Source: a virus
Reading direction: 5' to 3' (one strand)
Virus record (IMG/VR): IMGVR_UViG_3300007513_000007
Span: 62,001-126,000 of that record
DNA: 64,000 nt
Position 1 is the stretch's first letter. Each line of letters starts with the position of its first letter. The translations under genes and the position numbers were made by a program. The notes under the pieces are model-generated. The model was not told the DNA's origin. It saw only the letters and a list, made by a program, of their open reading frames with translations, and ran no database searches. Shown here in pieces: positions 28,899 to 36,922 of this stretch.

Positions 28899-29399
28899 TT
28901 AGTTGGACCCGACGTGCCCCGAGAGGTTGTGGAAGGTGCCTCCGAACTCCCCGTCAACTGACTGGCGCTCCCCGACTGACCCATCAGCGTGGATTTCGTG
29001 CAAGAGGATCTGATTCAAGTCGGGGCCATCCACAGACAACAGGATGTTCTCTGTCTTGTCGGGGTAGTCTTCGAGCGAGTACCCGGCAGTAACCCAAGCC
29101 CCTGCCGCCACGGCCTCTTCCCTGGTCGGAATAGACATCCACGCTTCACAGAGGTGAACGACGTATCGTGCGCCCACCTTTTCACTTTCCACACGCAGTC
29201 TGTGGGCTATCCCTTCACGGTCGTCGCCCCAAGAAGGCTGGGGGTTTACCTGATACACAATGGGCGCTTCTCCGTCAGGGAAGGTCACCAGGAAGAATAC
29301 GGGGGGAATCTCATCGCCACCTTCGCGGAAGGCAACTGCCTGATCCAGAATCCCGCCCACCAGCACACCCGTCCACTTCTTCATGTCTTCATTGTTCAT
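28899..29399 (-). CDS. Unknown 166-residue protein
   Basis: MNNEDMKKWTGVLVGGILDQ, then an alternating beta/alpha body with acidic character (EDYPDKTENILLSVDGPDLN) and a beta-rich end. GGAGA stands 7 bases before the ATG. No family recognised. A promoter-like element with a 17-nt spacer lies upstream. Confidence 0.6.
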   Translation of the reverse strand: MNNEDMKKWTGVLVGGILDQAVAFREGGDEIPPVFFLVTFPDGEAPIVYQVNPQPSWGDDREGIAHRLRVESEKVGARYVVHLCEAWMSIPTREEAVAAGAWVTAGYSLEDYPDKTENILLSVDGPDLNQILLHEIHADGSVGERQSVDGEFGGTFHNLSGHVGSN

Positions 29400-29415
29400 G
29401 GCTTCTCCGTCATCA

Positions 29416-29447
29416 CCCCTACCCTTTTTGATAGGCAGGGAACCCCC
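29416..29447 (-). promoter_or_regulatory. Phage-type promoter with 17-nt spacer for 28899-29399
   Basis: Perfect GGGGGTTCC but a 17-nt spacer and TAGGGG on the minus strand; this is the only site in the set with a different spacing. Its -35 is also the loop-proximal arm of the hairpin at 29443-29468. Confidence 0.45.
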
Positions 29448-29468
29448 GCCTATTATCACAGGCGGGGG
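29443..29468. terminator. 9-bp GC hairpin at the end of the phosphatase gene
   Basis: CCCCCGCCT (29443-29451) pairs with AGGCGGGGG (29460-29468), over the stop codon of 29456-30226. There is no T run, so it may act as a factor-dependent end or a 3' stabiliser. Confidence 0.5.
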
Positions 29469-30226
29469 CGGGCCACGGGACGACCGGGAACACTCACGAA
29501 AGACCGTTCCCCTTCGGCGTCTACGACCAATGCAGTCAAGGAGCCGCCGAACACGGCACCTGTGTCCACACCAGTAGCGTGGGGGAACTGCGCCGGTCCA
29601 TCCATGAAAGGTTCATGGCCGAACACAACATGGCCGAAACGCCCATCGTGAACCTCGGCCCAGAACGGGTCAGCTTCGGTTTCGTCACCCAACCGCACGA
29701 ACTTGCCAGTCTCGGCATTGACGTGTCGAACCCGTGCAGTCTTTTCCATAGCCCTGCGAGCCTTCCCCGACATGGAAGCAACTTCTTCCACTGATTCAGG
29801 GAAGGTCACCATGTCACCGGGGACGCCTGCATGGACCACCAAGACTCCGTGCTCGGGAACCCGATGGAAGGGAACTGCGCTGTCCAAGAAGGCAACGTCT
29901 TCTTCGGTCAAGTCGTTCGTTATAGAAGCCAACTCGGGCTGCCGTTCAGCTTGGCCAGCAGCGACCTCGGGCCGCACTGTCAAGTTCCGACGGAACCGGC
30001 GATGCTTGTCTTCGTGGTTGCCCTCTACCACAACAACCTTGTGGGTCTGGGACAACTCACGCACGAACCTAACCACGCCAACGCTGTCCGGTCCCTTGTC
30101 TACCAAATCACCAACGAAGATGATCTGGTCTTCAGGGCCAGGGTTCACGCGCTCGATCAACTCGACCAGTTCCGGCAACATGCCGTGAACGTCGCCTACA
30201 AAGATATGTCGTGGTTGGTGGTGCAT
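29456..30226 (-). CDS. Metallophosphoesterase (serine/threonine phosphatase type)
   Basis: GDVHG (residues 11-15), GDLVDKGPDS (39-48), GNHE (69-72), later VVHAGVP and GHEP give the full dinuclear-metal PPP motif set, as in phage lambda protein phosphatase and diadenosine tetraphosphatases (ApaH). The substrate (phosphoprotein or dinucleotide) cannot be told from sequence. It has a perfect phage promoter 16 bases before the ATG. Confidence 0.88.
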   Translation of the reverse strand: MHHQPRHIFVGDVHGMLPELVELIERVNPGPEDQIIFVGDLVDKGPDSVGVVRFVRELSQTHKVVVVEGNHEDKHRRFRRNLTVRPEVAAGQAERQPELASITNDLTEEDVAFLDSAVPFHRVPEHGVLVVHAGVPGDMVTFPESVEEVASMSGKARRAMEKTARVRHVNAETGKFVRLGDETEADPFWAEVHDGRFGHVVFGHEPFMDGPAQFPHATGVDTGAVFGGSLTALVVDAEGERSFVSVPGRPVARPRL

Positions 30227-30241
30227 AGCCTCTCCGTGCCC

Positions 30242-30274
30242 TCTTTACGGAGCACGGGAGGCTATGGAACCCCC
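30242..30274 (-). promoter_or_regulatory. Phage-type promoter for the phosphatase gene
   Basis: Perfect GGGGGTTCC, 18-nt spacer ending in CG, TAAAGA on the minus strand. Confidence 0.75.
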
Positions 30275-30523
30275 CTACCCGATCTTTGCGTTCATCTTGA
30301 ACATGCGGGTCGCTCCCGGAGGAGGCGCACAACACATGTTGGGCTTGACGTTGCCGCCGTTCTGGAAGGCACCCGCACCAGCCGAGTAGGCCGAAGAGGT
30401 GGTCCCGTCCCGCATCCCAGGGCTACGTCCGACGTTACCGCCGATGCGCTTGCCGAAAGCAGGTCGAATACGAAGATTGGGGGGAGAAGGCTGGTAGGCA
30501 CCAGCAGTAGATCGAACAGCCAT
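30275..30523 (-). CDS. Unknown Gly/Pro-rich protein, 82 residues
   Basis: MAVRSTAGAYQPSPPNLRIR, then a Gly/Ala/Asn-rich body with one CC pair and a basic end. Low complexity suggests an extended or virion-associated protein. AAGGAG precedes the ATG. The upstream gap has no consensus promoter on this strand. Confidence 0.55.
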   Translation of the reverse strand: MAVRSTAGAYQPSPPNLRIRPAFGKRIGGNVGRSPGMRDGTTSSAYSAGAGAFQNGGNVKPNMCCAPPPGATRMFKMNAKIG

Positions 30524-30584
30524 GACGAGACTCCTTGTCGGGGGAAAGCGGTACTATTTACAAAGCCGTATAGGGAAGGCATTG

Positions 30585-30617
30585 GAGGGTTCCCTACCTT
30601 CTCGAATCCCGTAGAGA
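30585..30617 (+). promoter_or_regulatory. Phage-type promoter for the exonuclease (leaderless)
   Basis: GAGGGTTCC, 18-nt spacer ending in CG, TAGAGA. ATGATG follows at the eleventh base counted from the first T of the -10 box, so the RNA should begin at or next to the start codon. Confidence 0.7.
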
Positions 30618-30621
30618 CTAT

Positions 30622-31251
30622 ATGATGCGAAAACCGTTGTCCGAAAAGCCCTTGTGTTTCCTGGATACTGAAACCACGGGCCTTGATTCCAGCATTCACG
30701 AGGTGATCGAGATCGCCATTGTGAAGGAGTACCCGGACGGGCGTAGAGAGCACTACCAAACCTTGATCCGTCCCGAGAACATCGAGGTCGCGGCTCCCAA
30801 GGCCCTTGAGCTAAACGGCTACGCCGCCAACCCCTCTCGGTGGGAGCATATGGAGACGATGGCGACCGTGGGGCCGCTCATCCTCAACGTGTTGGAGGGG
30901 AGCATCGTAGTGGGGCACAACATCAGCTTCGACCTCGACATGCTCGAAGCCAATATGAAACGTGCGGGCCTCAAGCCTCGCCTGCCCTACCACAAGATCG
31001 ATACAGTGACGCTTGCCTATGAGCATCTGGTCCCGTGTGGCCTGGAATCACTCTCAATGGACAAGATCAGGAAGTTCCTGGACTGGTCTATGGAAGGTGC
31101 CCACACTGCCATGAAGGATGCCAAAGACGCACGCCGCCTGTACCGGCTTTGCAGCCGGTCGGGCAAAGGCGCACGCTTTCTTATCCGATGGGGTCACCGT
31201 ACCCGAACCTACCGCGCTACCAAGAAAGCTATGCGGAGAGTGCGTCGATAA
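30622..31251 (+). CDS. DEDDh-type 3'-5' exonuclease
   Basis: FLDTETTGLD (residues about 13-22), GHNISFDLDML and HTAMKDAKD give the three Exo motifs of the DnaQ/DEDDh family, which removes nucleotides from 3' ends of DNA or RNA. The C-terminal tail is strongly basic. Start codon ATGATG lies at the predicted RNA start without a ribosome-binding site. Its end overlaps the opposing SAP-domain gene by 23 bases. Confidence 0.88.
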   Translation: MMRKPLSEKPLCFLDTETTGLDSSIHEVIEIAIVKEYPDGRREHYQTLIRPENIEVAAPKALELNGYAANPSRWEHMETMATVGPLILNVLEGSIVVGHNISFDLDMLEANMKRAGLKPRLPYHKIDTVTLAYEHLVPCGLESLSMDKIRKFLDWSMEGAHTAMKDAKDARRLYRLCSRSGKGARFLIRWGHRTRTYRATKKAMRRVRR

Positions 31252-31513
31252 GGTCGGCCTTCTTCATACTGGAGTACCCGGAAAGCCCTCGCTCCTTGGC
31301 GATGCTCTTGAGTTCAGCCACCTTCATGGACTTGAAGTCAATAGAGACTGGAGGGTTCACCACGTCCACTGGCTCCGGGACAACCGGGGCCTTGTCAGGT
31401 CCAGGGACGGGCAGCCCCATCTTCCGAAAGGCAGTGCCCACAGAGTCGGGCCTGTGGGTGCGGTGGCCCGCTTCATACATCTTCACGATCTTGTCGGCAG
31501 TTCTTCTATTCAT
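31229..31513 (-). CDS. SAP-domain protein, 94 residues
   Basis: C-terminal FKSMKVAELKSIAKERGLSG followed by KKADLIDALSA is a clear SAP/HeH (helix-extension-helix) motif, usually DNA-binding or partner-docking. The N-terminal part (MNRRTADKIVKMYEAGHRTH) is helical and followed by a Pro/Val linker. Coupled to the upstream gene by ATGA. Confidence 0.7.
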   Translation of the reverse strand: MNRRTADKIVKMYEAGHRTHRPDSVGTAFRKMGLPVPGPDKAPVVPEPVDVVNPPVSIDFKSMKVAELKSIAKERGLSGYSSMKKADLIDALSA

Positions 31514-31800
31514 GGTAGGTCATCCTCTTCTTTGATCAGTTCTTCCAGCCCAAAACGGCGGGCTATGTCATTGGCAAGAGCACGGGTGTGCTTGACGAGT
31601 AACACTACCTCGTAGTGGGTGCGTGGGTTGTCCAACTCTCCCCCATCGCCTCCTCTGCGAAGGTCCTCCAGGTCCCGAACCACCGCATTGAAGCCGAATA
31701 CCCGGTTCCCCCACACGGCCTCCAAGAAGGCAATAGGCGGGGATTCAAGGTCCATCTTGAGCCTATGTTTGTCGAGATCGACAACTTTTTCATCAGACAT
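31510..31800 (-). CDS. Unknown 96-residue protein
   Basis: Acidic helical protein starting MSDEKVVDLDKHRLKMDLES. No family recognised. Its ATG forms TGATG with the AcrVA2-like gene upstream, so it is in that operon. Confidence 0.6.
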   Translation of the reverse strand: MSDEKVVDLDKHRLKMDLESPPIAFLEAVWGNRVFGFNAVVRDLEDLRRGGDGGELDNPRTHYEVVLLVKHTRALANDIARRFGLEELIKEEDDLP

Positions 31801-33083
31801 CAGTCACCTACGACGTAGATGCGTGACTTTACCTGCCGCTCTTCCCCTTTGTTCCGTTTGTAGGGCCTAATCCACTTCCTCTTCCTTTCAAACTCCTGTT
31901 GAAGATCGTTGTAGGCGAGGGTGGCTTCGCTTGCTTCTTGCTGTGCTGCACGCGCATCTTGGAGGACTGCGGGAATGTCCTTGGACCCGGCCTCAAGCGC
32001 AGATGCCTTCTCCATGAGGGAGAAAGCCTTCTCCGTGCTTTTGTCGGCAGTGCTCCGGGCTACGGCCATCTTTGCTTGGATGGTGCGCCTCTTGGGCCTC
32101 CAGTGGCCCCGTACCCAATGCTCTGCGGCTTTCCTGCGTCCGGTCGAGGGCTGGGGCTTGCTGTCCCCGTCGGAGGCTTGTCCCATCGCAGCACCGACCC
32201 ACACAATCCGATCTTCGGGGAGATCCTCCAACTTCTTACGCAGCTTCCTGCCACGACTCTTGTTGGGGTTCTTCATACGCTTCAACGCTGCACGCGCTTC
32301 CTTGCGTTCCTCCCGCTTTTTCTTCGCGTCCGGGTCTTCGGAAACATCCGGCTCATCCGTGTCGAGGTACACCAACGTGTTGATGGCGATACGAAGGATG
32401 GACACCATGCTGTTCACCAGCTTCGTGCGGTTGGCTCCCTTGGGCATTTCTGTGCCGAGTTCCAGGCGAAGTCCAAGGGGGAGAAGGTCGTTAGAGGTCT
32501 CGTCCCTCTTTTCATCTTCCAGCATCATGAACAGGTATTGCTCCAGATCCATCTGCATCTGACGCATTTCGTTCAGGTCAATCGTCATCCAGAAAGAGGC
32601 ATCATCGCCGGGGCTGTCCGACCTCTCGTTCTCTACCCCCCACAGGTAGACCGTGATGAGGTCACGTTCTTCGTCATACAACCCTACTTCTGGTGTAGGT
32701 CGAACCAGGAACACTCCAGCGCACTGATGCCACTGGGTACGGGGGCCTCCCCACAGTTCGTGGTCACACCCTGGCAGTGCAATAAACACACAGGGGAAGG
32801 GGAGCTTGAGGTCGTCAGCCGTCACCTCTTCCAAAGAGGTCTTCTCCAACGCCTTACGCATGGCACCGGGAACTACAAAGGTGTTGGAACCCGTCCACTT
32901 GTAGTAGGCCAAGGAAAGTGTCAGCACCCAAAGCGCCCGGTGAAACCCAACACCTGGGATATGGAACAGTCCTTTGGCCTGCTCTGCGGCCTCATCCCGG
33001 ACTTCTGGAGGCAGCGACACCAAAGCATCCAGAATGTTCTGGTGAATCGGATCTCGCGGCATTTCTTGCGGCAGCAATCTCAT
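31800..33083 (-). CDS. AcrVA2-like protein, 427 residues
   Basis: The architecture resembles the AcrVA2 anti-CRISPR family: a middle domain with FPCVFIALPG and VYLWGVENE strands, then LVNSMVSILRIAINTLVYLD followed by TDEPDV (compare LLPYLLWLCVAEPDI in AcrVA2), and a C-terminal HWVRGHWR (322-329) and KWIRPYKRNKG signature. AcrVA2 lowers Cas12a by acting on its nascent mRNA; most family members are uncharacterised and may not be anti-CRISPRs. A 70-residue helical insert separates the two C-terminal signatures. I chose the ATG at 33083 because a perfect promoter ends just upstream, implying leaderless translation; a 457-residue frame would start beyond that promoter. Confidence 0.6.
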   Translation of the reverse strand: MRLLPQEMPRDPIHQNILDALVSLPPEVRDEAAEQAKGLFHIPGVGFHRALWVLTLSLAYYKWTGSNTFVVPGAMRKALEKTSLEEVTADDLKLPFPCVFIALPGCDHELWGGPRTQWHQCAGVFLVRPTPEVGLYDEERDLITVYLWGVENERSDSPGDDASFWMTIDLNEMRQMQMDLEQYLFMMLEDEKRDETSNDLLPLGLRLELGTEMPKGANRTKLVNSMVSILRIAINTLVYLDTDEPDVSEDPDAKKKREERKEARAALKRMKNPNKSRGRKLRKKLEDLPEDRIVWVGAAMGQASDGDSKPQPSTGRRKAAEHWVRGHWRPKRRTIQAKMAVARSTADKSTEKAFSLMEKASALEAGSKDIPAVLQDARAAQQEASEATLAYNDLQQEFERKRKWIRPYKRNKGEERQVKSRIYVVGD

Positions 33084-33088
33084 ATGGC

Positions 33089-33121
33089 TCTCTACGTTGC
33101 CAAGGGTGTCTCGGAACCCCC
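33089..33121 (-). promoter_or_regulatory. Phage-type promoter for the AcrVA2-like gene (leaderless)
   Basis: Perfect GGGGGTTCC, 18-nt spacer ending in CG, TAGAGA on the minus strand. The ATG is the twelfth base from the first T of the -10 box. Confidence 0.75.
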
Positions 33122-33151
33122 CGGTGAGGTTTCTATGGGCACCGGAAGACG

Positions 33152-33436
33152 ATGGAAACCTTACGCAAAGCACGTTCCTTGGGACGATTCTTCCTCATCT
33201 GGTACAGCGAACAGTTCGCCGTTCCTTTTTGGATCGTGGGTCACGTCCATCTCCATTTTGAGGACTATCACGCGCTACTGGAAACAGGAGCGTCAGTGGT
33301 GATGAACCTAATGGTGGCTGTCGGCTTCTTTATCGCTTGGAAGGATTATGACCGGGAGCGAGAAGTCTTCACGGAAGAAGCAAAGGAGATCGAGAAGGCT
33401 CCTCGACGCAAGGACTTGGAATCAACTGGCCTTTGA
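33152..33436 (+). CDS. Membrane protein, 94 residues
   Basis: METLRKARSLGRFFLIWYSE, then hydrophobic stretches (FAVPFWIVGHVHL, VVMNLMVAVGFFIAWK) and a charged C-terminal helix. GGAAG precedes the ATG. It overlaps the end of the opposing gene by 15 bases. Function unknown. Confidence 0.6.
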   Translation: METLRKARSLGRFFLIWYSEQFAVPFWIVGHVHLHFEDYHALLETGASVVMNLMVAVGFFIAWKDYDREREVFTEEAKEIEKAPRRKDLESTGL

Positions 33437-33859
33437 GATTCTATCTTTCACAGGGCACGCTTCCCAATCACTTGCGGCCTTCTCGCTTTCGAGGAAGGCA
33501 GTCCGTGACTCCGAAGGCCAGTTCACATAGCCGCAAGGTTCCCCTTCTTCGATGAGAGGGTCGAACCAAGCGCAGTTGGGACAAGCCCCTGAAGGCCAGC
33601 ACTTACCCCCCCGCTGTACTCCCAACAGCGCCATCCTCTCGGCTTTCTGCTCGTCCGTCTGCTTGTGTAGAAGCCTTACTGTGGCTTTGCAGTTTCTCCG
33701 GTCTGCGATGTCCTCAATCACTGCGGCTTGCTGGGCGGTCAACACAAGATGGAACACTGACAAAGCACCGTCATGGTCTACTCGGGGATTCCCCGGAACC
33801 CCCAAACCAAAGGGGTCACCCCCTTGAAGCTGCACTGTCCAAATCTCATGGGCCATCAT
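33422..33859 (-). CDS. Cysteine-containing unknown protein, 145 residues
   Basis: After a beta-rich start (HEIWTVQLQGGDPFGLGVPG) there is a helical part and a C-terminal cysteine cluster (CWPSGACPNCAWFDP, PCGYVNWP, ACPVK) likely to bind zinc or an iron-sulfur cluster. No family name assigned. ATGATG follows directly after the upstream stop. Confidence 0.6.
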   Translation of the reverse strand: MMAHEIWTVQLQGGDPFGLGVPGNPRVDHDGALSVFHLVLTAQQAAVIEDIADRRNCKATVRLLHKQTDEQKAERMALLGVQRGGKCWPSGACPNCAWFDPLIEEGEPCGYVNWPSESRTAFLESEKAASDWEACPVKDRISKAS

Positions 33860-34168
33860 CTAAACTGCCTTGGCGGCATCCTTCCACTGGGTGAGCTTCT
33901 CCCACTGGGGAGCATGGTCCCGATCTCCCCACCCGCACAAGGCAAGGGAGAAACCCTTACTGGTAGGGGTGGAGTTGACCGAGGTGACCGTCACCTTCTT
34001 CCCGTCAGGCGTGATCCAGGTGTTCCCTCCGCAAGCTGACCCTTGCGGGACCGATACGCTCGCATACTTGAGGGCCTCCCCGAGTCGCGTCTCCGGGACC
34101 ACGACCACCAGATGATCAACGTGTCCAGATTCGCGCAAGGTTCTTCCCATACAATGGCCGATGCTCAT
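33860..34168 (-). CDS. Unknown 102-residue protein
   Basis: MSIGHCMGRTLRESGHVDHL, with a Val-rich strand (VVVVPETRLGEALKYASVSV) and an aromatic end. A strong GAGGAGG precedes the ATG at 34168, so I rejected the longer frame. No family recognised. Confidence 0.6.
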   Translation of the reverse strand: MSIGHCMGRTLRESGHVDHLVVVVPETRLGEALKYASVSVPQGSACGGNTWITPDGKKVTVTSVNSTPTSKGFSLALCGWGDRDHAPQWEKLTQWKDAAKAV

Positions 34169-35202
34169 GCTTCCTCCTCGGGGAGCAGAAGTGCGCCCCA
34201 TCCGTACTGGCGGTCAGCGATGGCGTTGATAGCCCTGACTTCCAGAATGTAAGCCTTGTTCTTGTCGAGACGCAGGAGTTCCCCGTTCTCGCCACCAATC
34301 AAGTCCAGGGTGAGTGTTTCCGCTGCGGCGGTTGCGGGCGAAAAGGAATCACTCACCTCGTCACACCCGTACACCTCAACCGTCCATACGGCCTTGAGTG
34401 CTTTCTCCGCATCCTTTACATCGCCCTTGCCCACCTTGTAGCCCGCTTTCTTGAACTGTTGTGTCATCAGTTCCTCGACCACGGGCCGCAAAGACCTGCG
34501 CCCTTGGGTGGTAGCGATGGCGAGATACGCAGCCTTCTGGCGTTCTTCTTGGGTCAAGGCTGCAAGTGCGACAGGTGAAGGCTTTGCCACCTCTCTCAAG
34601 GTTGGAAGGGTTCCAGCCTCATACCCCTTCACACCAAGAGGAGGGGCTGGGAGGGCGTCCTTCGCGGTCTGGACAAGGGCCTGAACCTCTGGGTCGTCCT
34701 CCCCCCTGGACTCCAGCAAAGCCTTCACCGTTGTCTGCTGCCGGTCATAAAGCTGCTGGTACTCTTTCCGGGCGCTGCGAAGCTCTTGGGCAACCTCGTC
34801 GGATGCTTGTTGGAGCATGACACCCAAGGCGATGGGATCAGGCGAGATTGTGTGTACCGGGACTGCTGGGGTGCCTCCTTCGGGGAGAGGGCCTACACGG
34901 TACTCTGGGGCATCCCCGTCGATGCTGCACCGCTCCTTGATAGCGGCTTCCATGAGGGGGTTCACAATGGTACTGCCATTGTCATGCTCAAGGGTGGTAG
35001 GGGCAGCAGGACCTCCAACTTGGACAAGGGACCCCAGGGACTCTGCCTTGTCGGGGTTCTTTGCCAGCAGACCTGCAATCAGCACGGCTGCTTCCATCGG
35101 GGTGTGTTCGCCCCTCTTGGCAGCTTCCATAATCTCCGCTGCTCCGGGCAGCCCCATCACCAACTCGTTGGCTTGGTTCAGCAGCTTCATCGAGTCACTC
35201 AT
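34165..35202 (-). CDS. Unknown 345-residue protein
   Basis: Mainly helical, Ala/Leu/Glu-rich (LLNQANELVMGLPGAAEIME; QASDEVAQELRSARKEYQQL), with an alpha-beta C-terminal third. GGGAGGAGAGG stands before the ATG at 35202. It overlaps both neighbours by 4-8 bases and lies behind the SWIM-domain gene. No domain recognised. Confidence 0.6.
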   Translation of the reverse strand: MSDSMKLLNQANELVMGLPGAAEIMEAAKRGEHTPMEAAVLIAGLLAKNPDKAESLGSLVQVGGPAAPTTLEHDNGSTIVNPLMEAAIKERCSIDGDAPEYRVGPLPEGGTPAVPVHTISPDPIALGVMLQQASDEVAQELRSARKEYQQLYDRQQTTVKALLESRGEDDPEVQALVQTAKDALPAPPLGVKGYEAGTLPTLREVAKPSPVALAALTQEERQKAAYLAIATTQGRRSLRPVVEELMTQQFKKAGYKVGKGDVKDAEKALKAVWTVEVYGCDEVSDSFSPATAAAETLTLDLIGGENGELLRLDKNKAYILEVRAINAIADRQYGWGALLLPEEEA

Positions 35203-36298
35203 CCTCTCCTCCCTTCTGATGAGTACCCCCACCCATCGTTATTCGACCCCCCGGCTCGATTTTTCGCTCGCGGGGATTCCTCACCACAGGGGTAGGGGCA
35301 GCCCAATCATCAACGGACGACGGTGCTGTAGGGCCTCCCACCATAAGACCCTCGGAAGGGATGGTGGTGTTTCTGGCCCTGCCCATAAATCCTGCGGGGG
35401 CTTCCCGTGTAGGAGGCTTCGGAGCCTTTTCCCGAATGGGGGCAGCCGGTTGTTCTTGAGGGGCGTTGTTCAAGCGTTGTTGAATGTCGATGACATGCTT
35501 GCAAAGTGTTCGCTTGAACACAAAAGCGGGACAAGAACACGACCACGACCCGTCATCAAAGCAACGCACATCATAGATGTCCCCAGAGTCACCTCGAACC
35601 CTCCAAAAACCAGTTTCAAGCTGGGTTTCATCCTGAGTCGGTTCGTTATCGCTATCTGATTCGGGCTGCTCGTGCTGCTCGTGTTCTGATTCAGGCTCAT
35701 GCTGCTCTGGTTCCGGTTCTGGAGGAGGCTGGAGCTTCAGACGCAGACCTTCGGCGGCTCGCAGCACAGTCTTGCGATCCTCTTTCGTACCGCCCATTTC
35801 GAGAGGGGACAGCAAGAAGTCGATTTCTTCAATCGTCGTCGCATCCCGCAGTCTCCGTACCGCCTGCTTCGCATTGAGTTCCTTTAGCGGATGGTTCTTG
35901 GGGGGTTCAGGTTCAGGTTCAGGCTCTGGTTCAGGCTTGATTGGAACCGCCATCCCCACCATTTCGGCGGCGGCCTTGCCGATTTCCTCCTCCGTAGGGA
36001 TGCTCCAATCCCCTTTCTGGGCACTCACTTCAAGGGCAAGCGCACTCTGAACCATGTCTTGAAAGTCAACTTCACGGATCGCATCGAACCTTGAATCGGA
36101 TTCCGATGCAAACCTCGGATTTTCCAGGAGCACGTCCTTCTGGGTCAACATCCGCTTGGTCCAGAGGGTTTGGGACTGGACAGAGTTCACACACCCAGGA
36201 TTGAGGCAGCTACCACAGAACAGCTTCTTGAACGCAGCGGGGGATTCTTTCCGATGATCTCCGCTGTAACACTCGTCCCATAGATCACGGGAGTTCAT
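35195..36298 (-). CDS. SWIM zinc-finger protein with low-complexity linkers
   Basis: The domain WRVRGDSGDIYDVRCFDDG, then WSCSCPAFVFKRTLCKHVID, has the CxCx(n)CxH pattern of SWIM zinc fingers, which bind DNA or proteins. It is preceded by a Glu-Pro repeat, a helical module (LNAKQAVRRLRDATTIEEID) and a Glu/Gln/His-rich linker, and followed by an unstructured basic, Pro-rich tail. The N-terminus has a CGSCLNPGC patch. It lies downstream of the replication genes in one operon. Confidence 0.75.
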   Translation of the reverse strand: MNSRDLWDECYSGDHRKESPAAFKKLFCGSCLNPGCVNSVQSQTLWTKRMLTQKDVLLENPRFASESDSRFDAIREVDFQDMVQSALALEVSAQKGDWSIPTEEEIGKAAAEMVGMAVPIKPEPEPEPEPEPPKNHPLKELNAKQAVRRLRDATTIEEIDFLLSPLEMGGTKEDRKTVLRAAEGLRLKLQPPPEPEPEQHEPESEHEQHEQPESDSDNEPTQDETQLETGFWRVRGDSGDIYDVRCFDDGSWSCSCPAFVFKRTLCKHVIDIQQRLNNAPQEQPAAPIREKAPKPPTREAPAGFMGRARNTTIPSEGLMVGGPTAPSSVDDWAAPTPVVRNPRERKIEPGGRITMGGGTHQKGGEDE

Positions 36299-36606
36299 CG
36301 GCGCTTCCCGAAACGACCGCGACTCAACATGTTGGTTGGAGGCTGTACGGTATCTACAGCCCTCTCCAGCTTCGGGCCGTGGCCTTCAGGTAGCGCGAAC
36401 TTACAACTGGGGCACTTGTCCTGACTCATCTTCATCAGGCCACAGACGCGCTTCCATGTCTTGACGTGTTCGTAGCGATGTTCAGAAACATGAGGTCGTA
36501 CCGCCTCCGGGTCCGGGCCGTACCCAAACACTTCTTTGGGAGGCCAGATTTTTCCGTTCTGGCAAAACGTGCCGTCCTCCAGCGTTCCCATCTTGTCACG
36601 AGGCAT
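36295..36606 (-). CDS. Small protein with a CxxC pair, 103 residues
   Basis: I chose the ATG at 36606 (MPRDKMGTLEDGTFCQNGKI) because GGAGG is 7 bases upstream. It has CQNGKIWPPKEV near the start and KCPSCKF later, possibly a zinc site, and a basic C-terminus (RGRFGKRR). Function unknown. Confidence 0.6.
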   Translation of the reverse strand: MPRDKMGTLEDGTFCQNGKIWPPKEVFGYGPDPEAVRPHVSEHRYEHVKTWKRVCGLMKMSQDKCPSCKFALPEGHGPKLERAVDTVQPPTNMLSRGRFGKRR

Positions 36607-36922
36607 CTTTTCCCTCCAAAGCCATCCTGTACTCTCCCCGCTTCTCCCGAAGCGAGCCAAGACGACCCTGCAAGGTAGAGTACAGCGCGTCATCACCGTA
36701 CCCAAGAAGCTCCAACACCCCCTCCAATGTAGCGATCTCGGCATCCGTTCTGGACAGCTTCAGTGCCACCTTGGCTCTGCTTCTGATTTCCAAGGGGATG
36801 ACACCCAACCGCTCGGCTTCGACAGACCATGCCAGAATCTCTGCCATAGCCTCTGAAAGAACGCTCAAATCCGCTTCAAGTTGGCGAACCTGGGATTCCA
36901 GCTTGGCGATGTTGTCAGACAT
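36596..36922 (-). CDS. Coiled-coil protein, 108 residues
   Basis: A heptad-like start (NIAKLESQVRQLEADLSVLS) and helical remainder make a small coiled-coil protein. Its ATG overlaps the stop of the DNA polymerase gene as TGATG, so it is translated with it. Partner unknown. Confidence 0.65.
   Translation of the reverse strand: MSDNIAKLESQVRQLEADLSVLSEAMAEILAWSVEAERLGVIPLEIRSRAKVALKLSRTDAEIATLEGVLELLGYGDDALYSTLQGRLGSLREKRGEYRMALEGKDAS

Noticed and set aside
33780-33805. GGGGGTTCC on the minus strand within a gene
   Set aside because: No -10 at 17-19 nt; a chance match in coding sequence.
35217-35249. GGGGGGTCG followed by TACTCA 18 nt on
   Set aside because: Within a gene end and with a poor -10; too weak to add to the promoter set.
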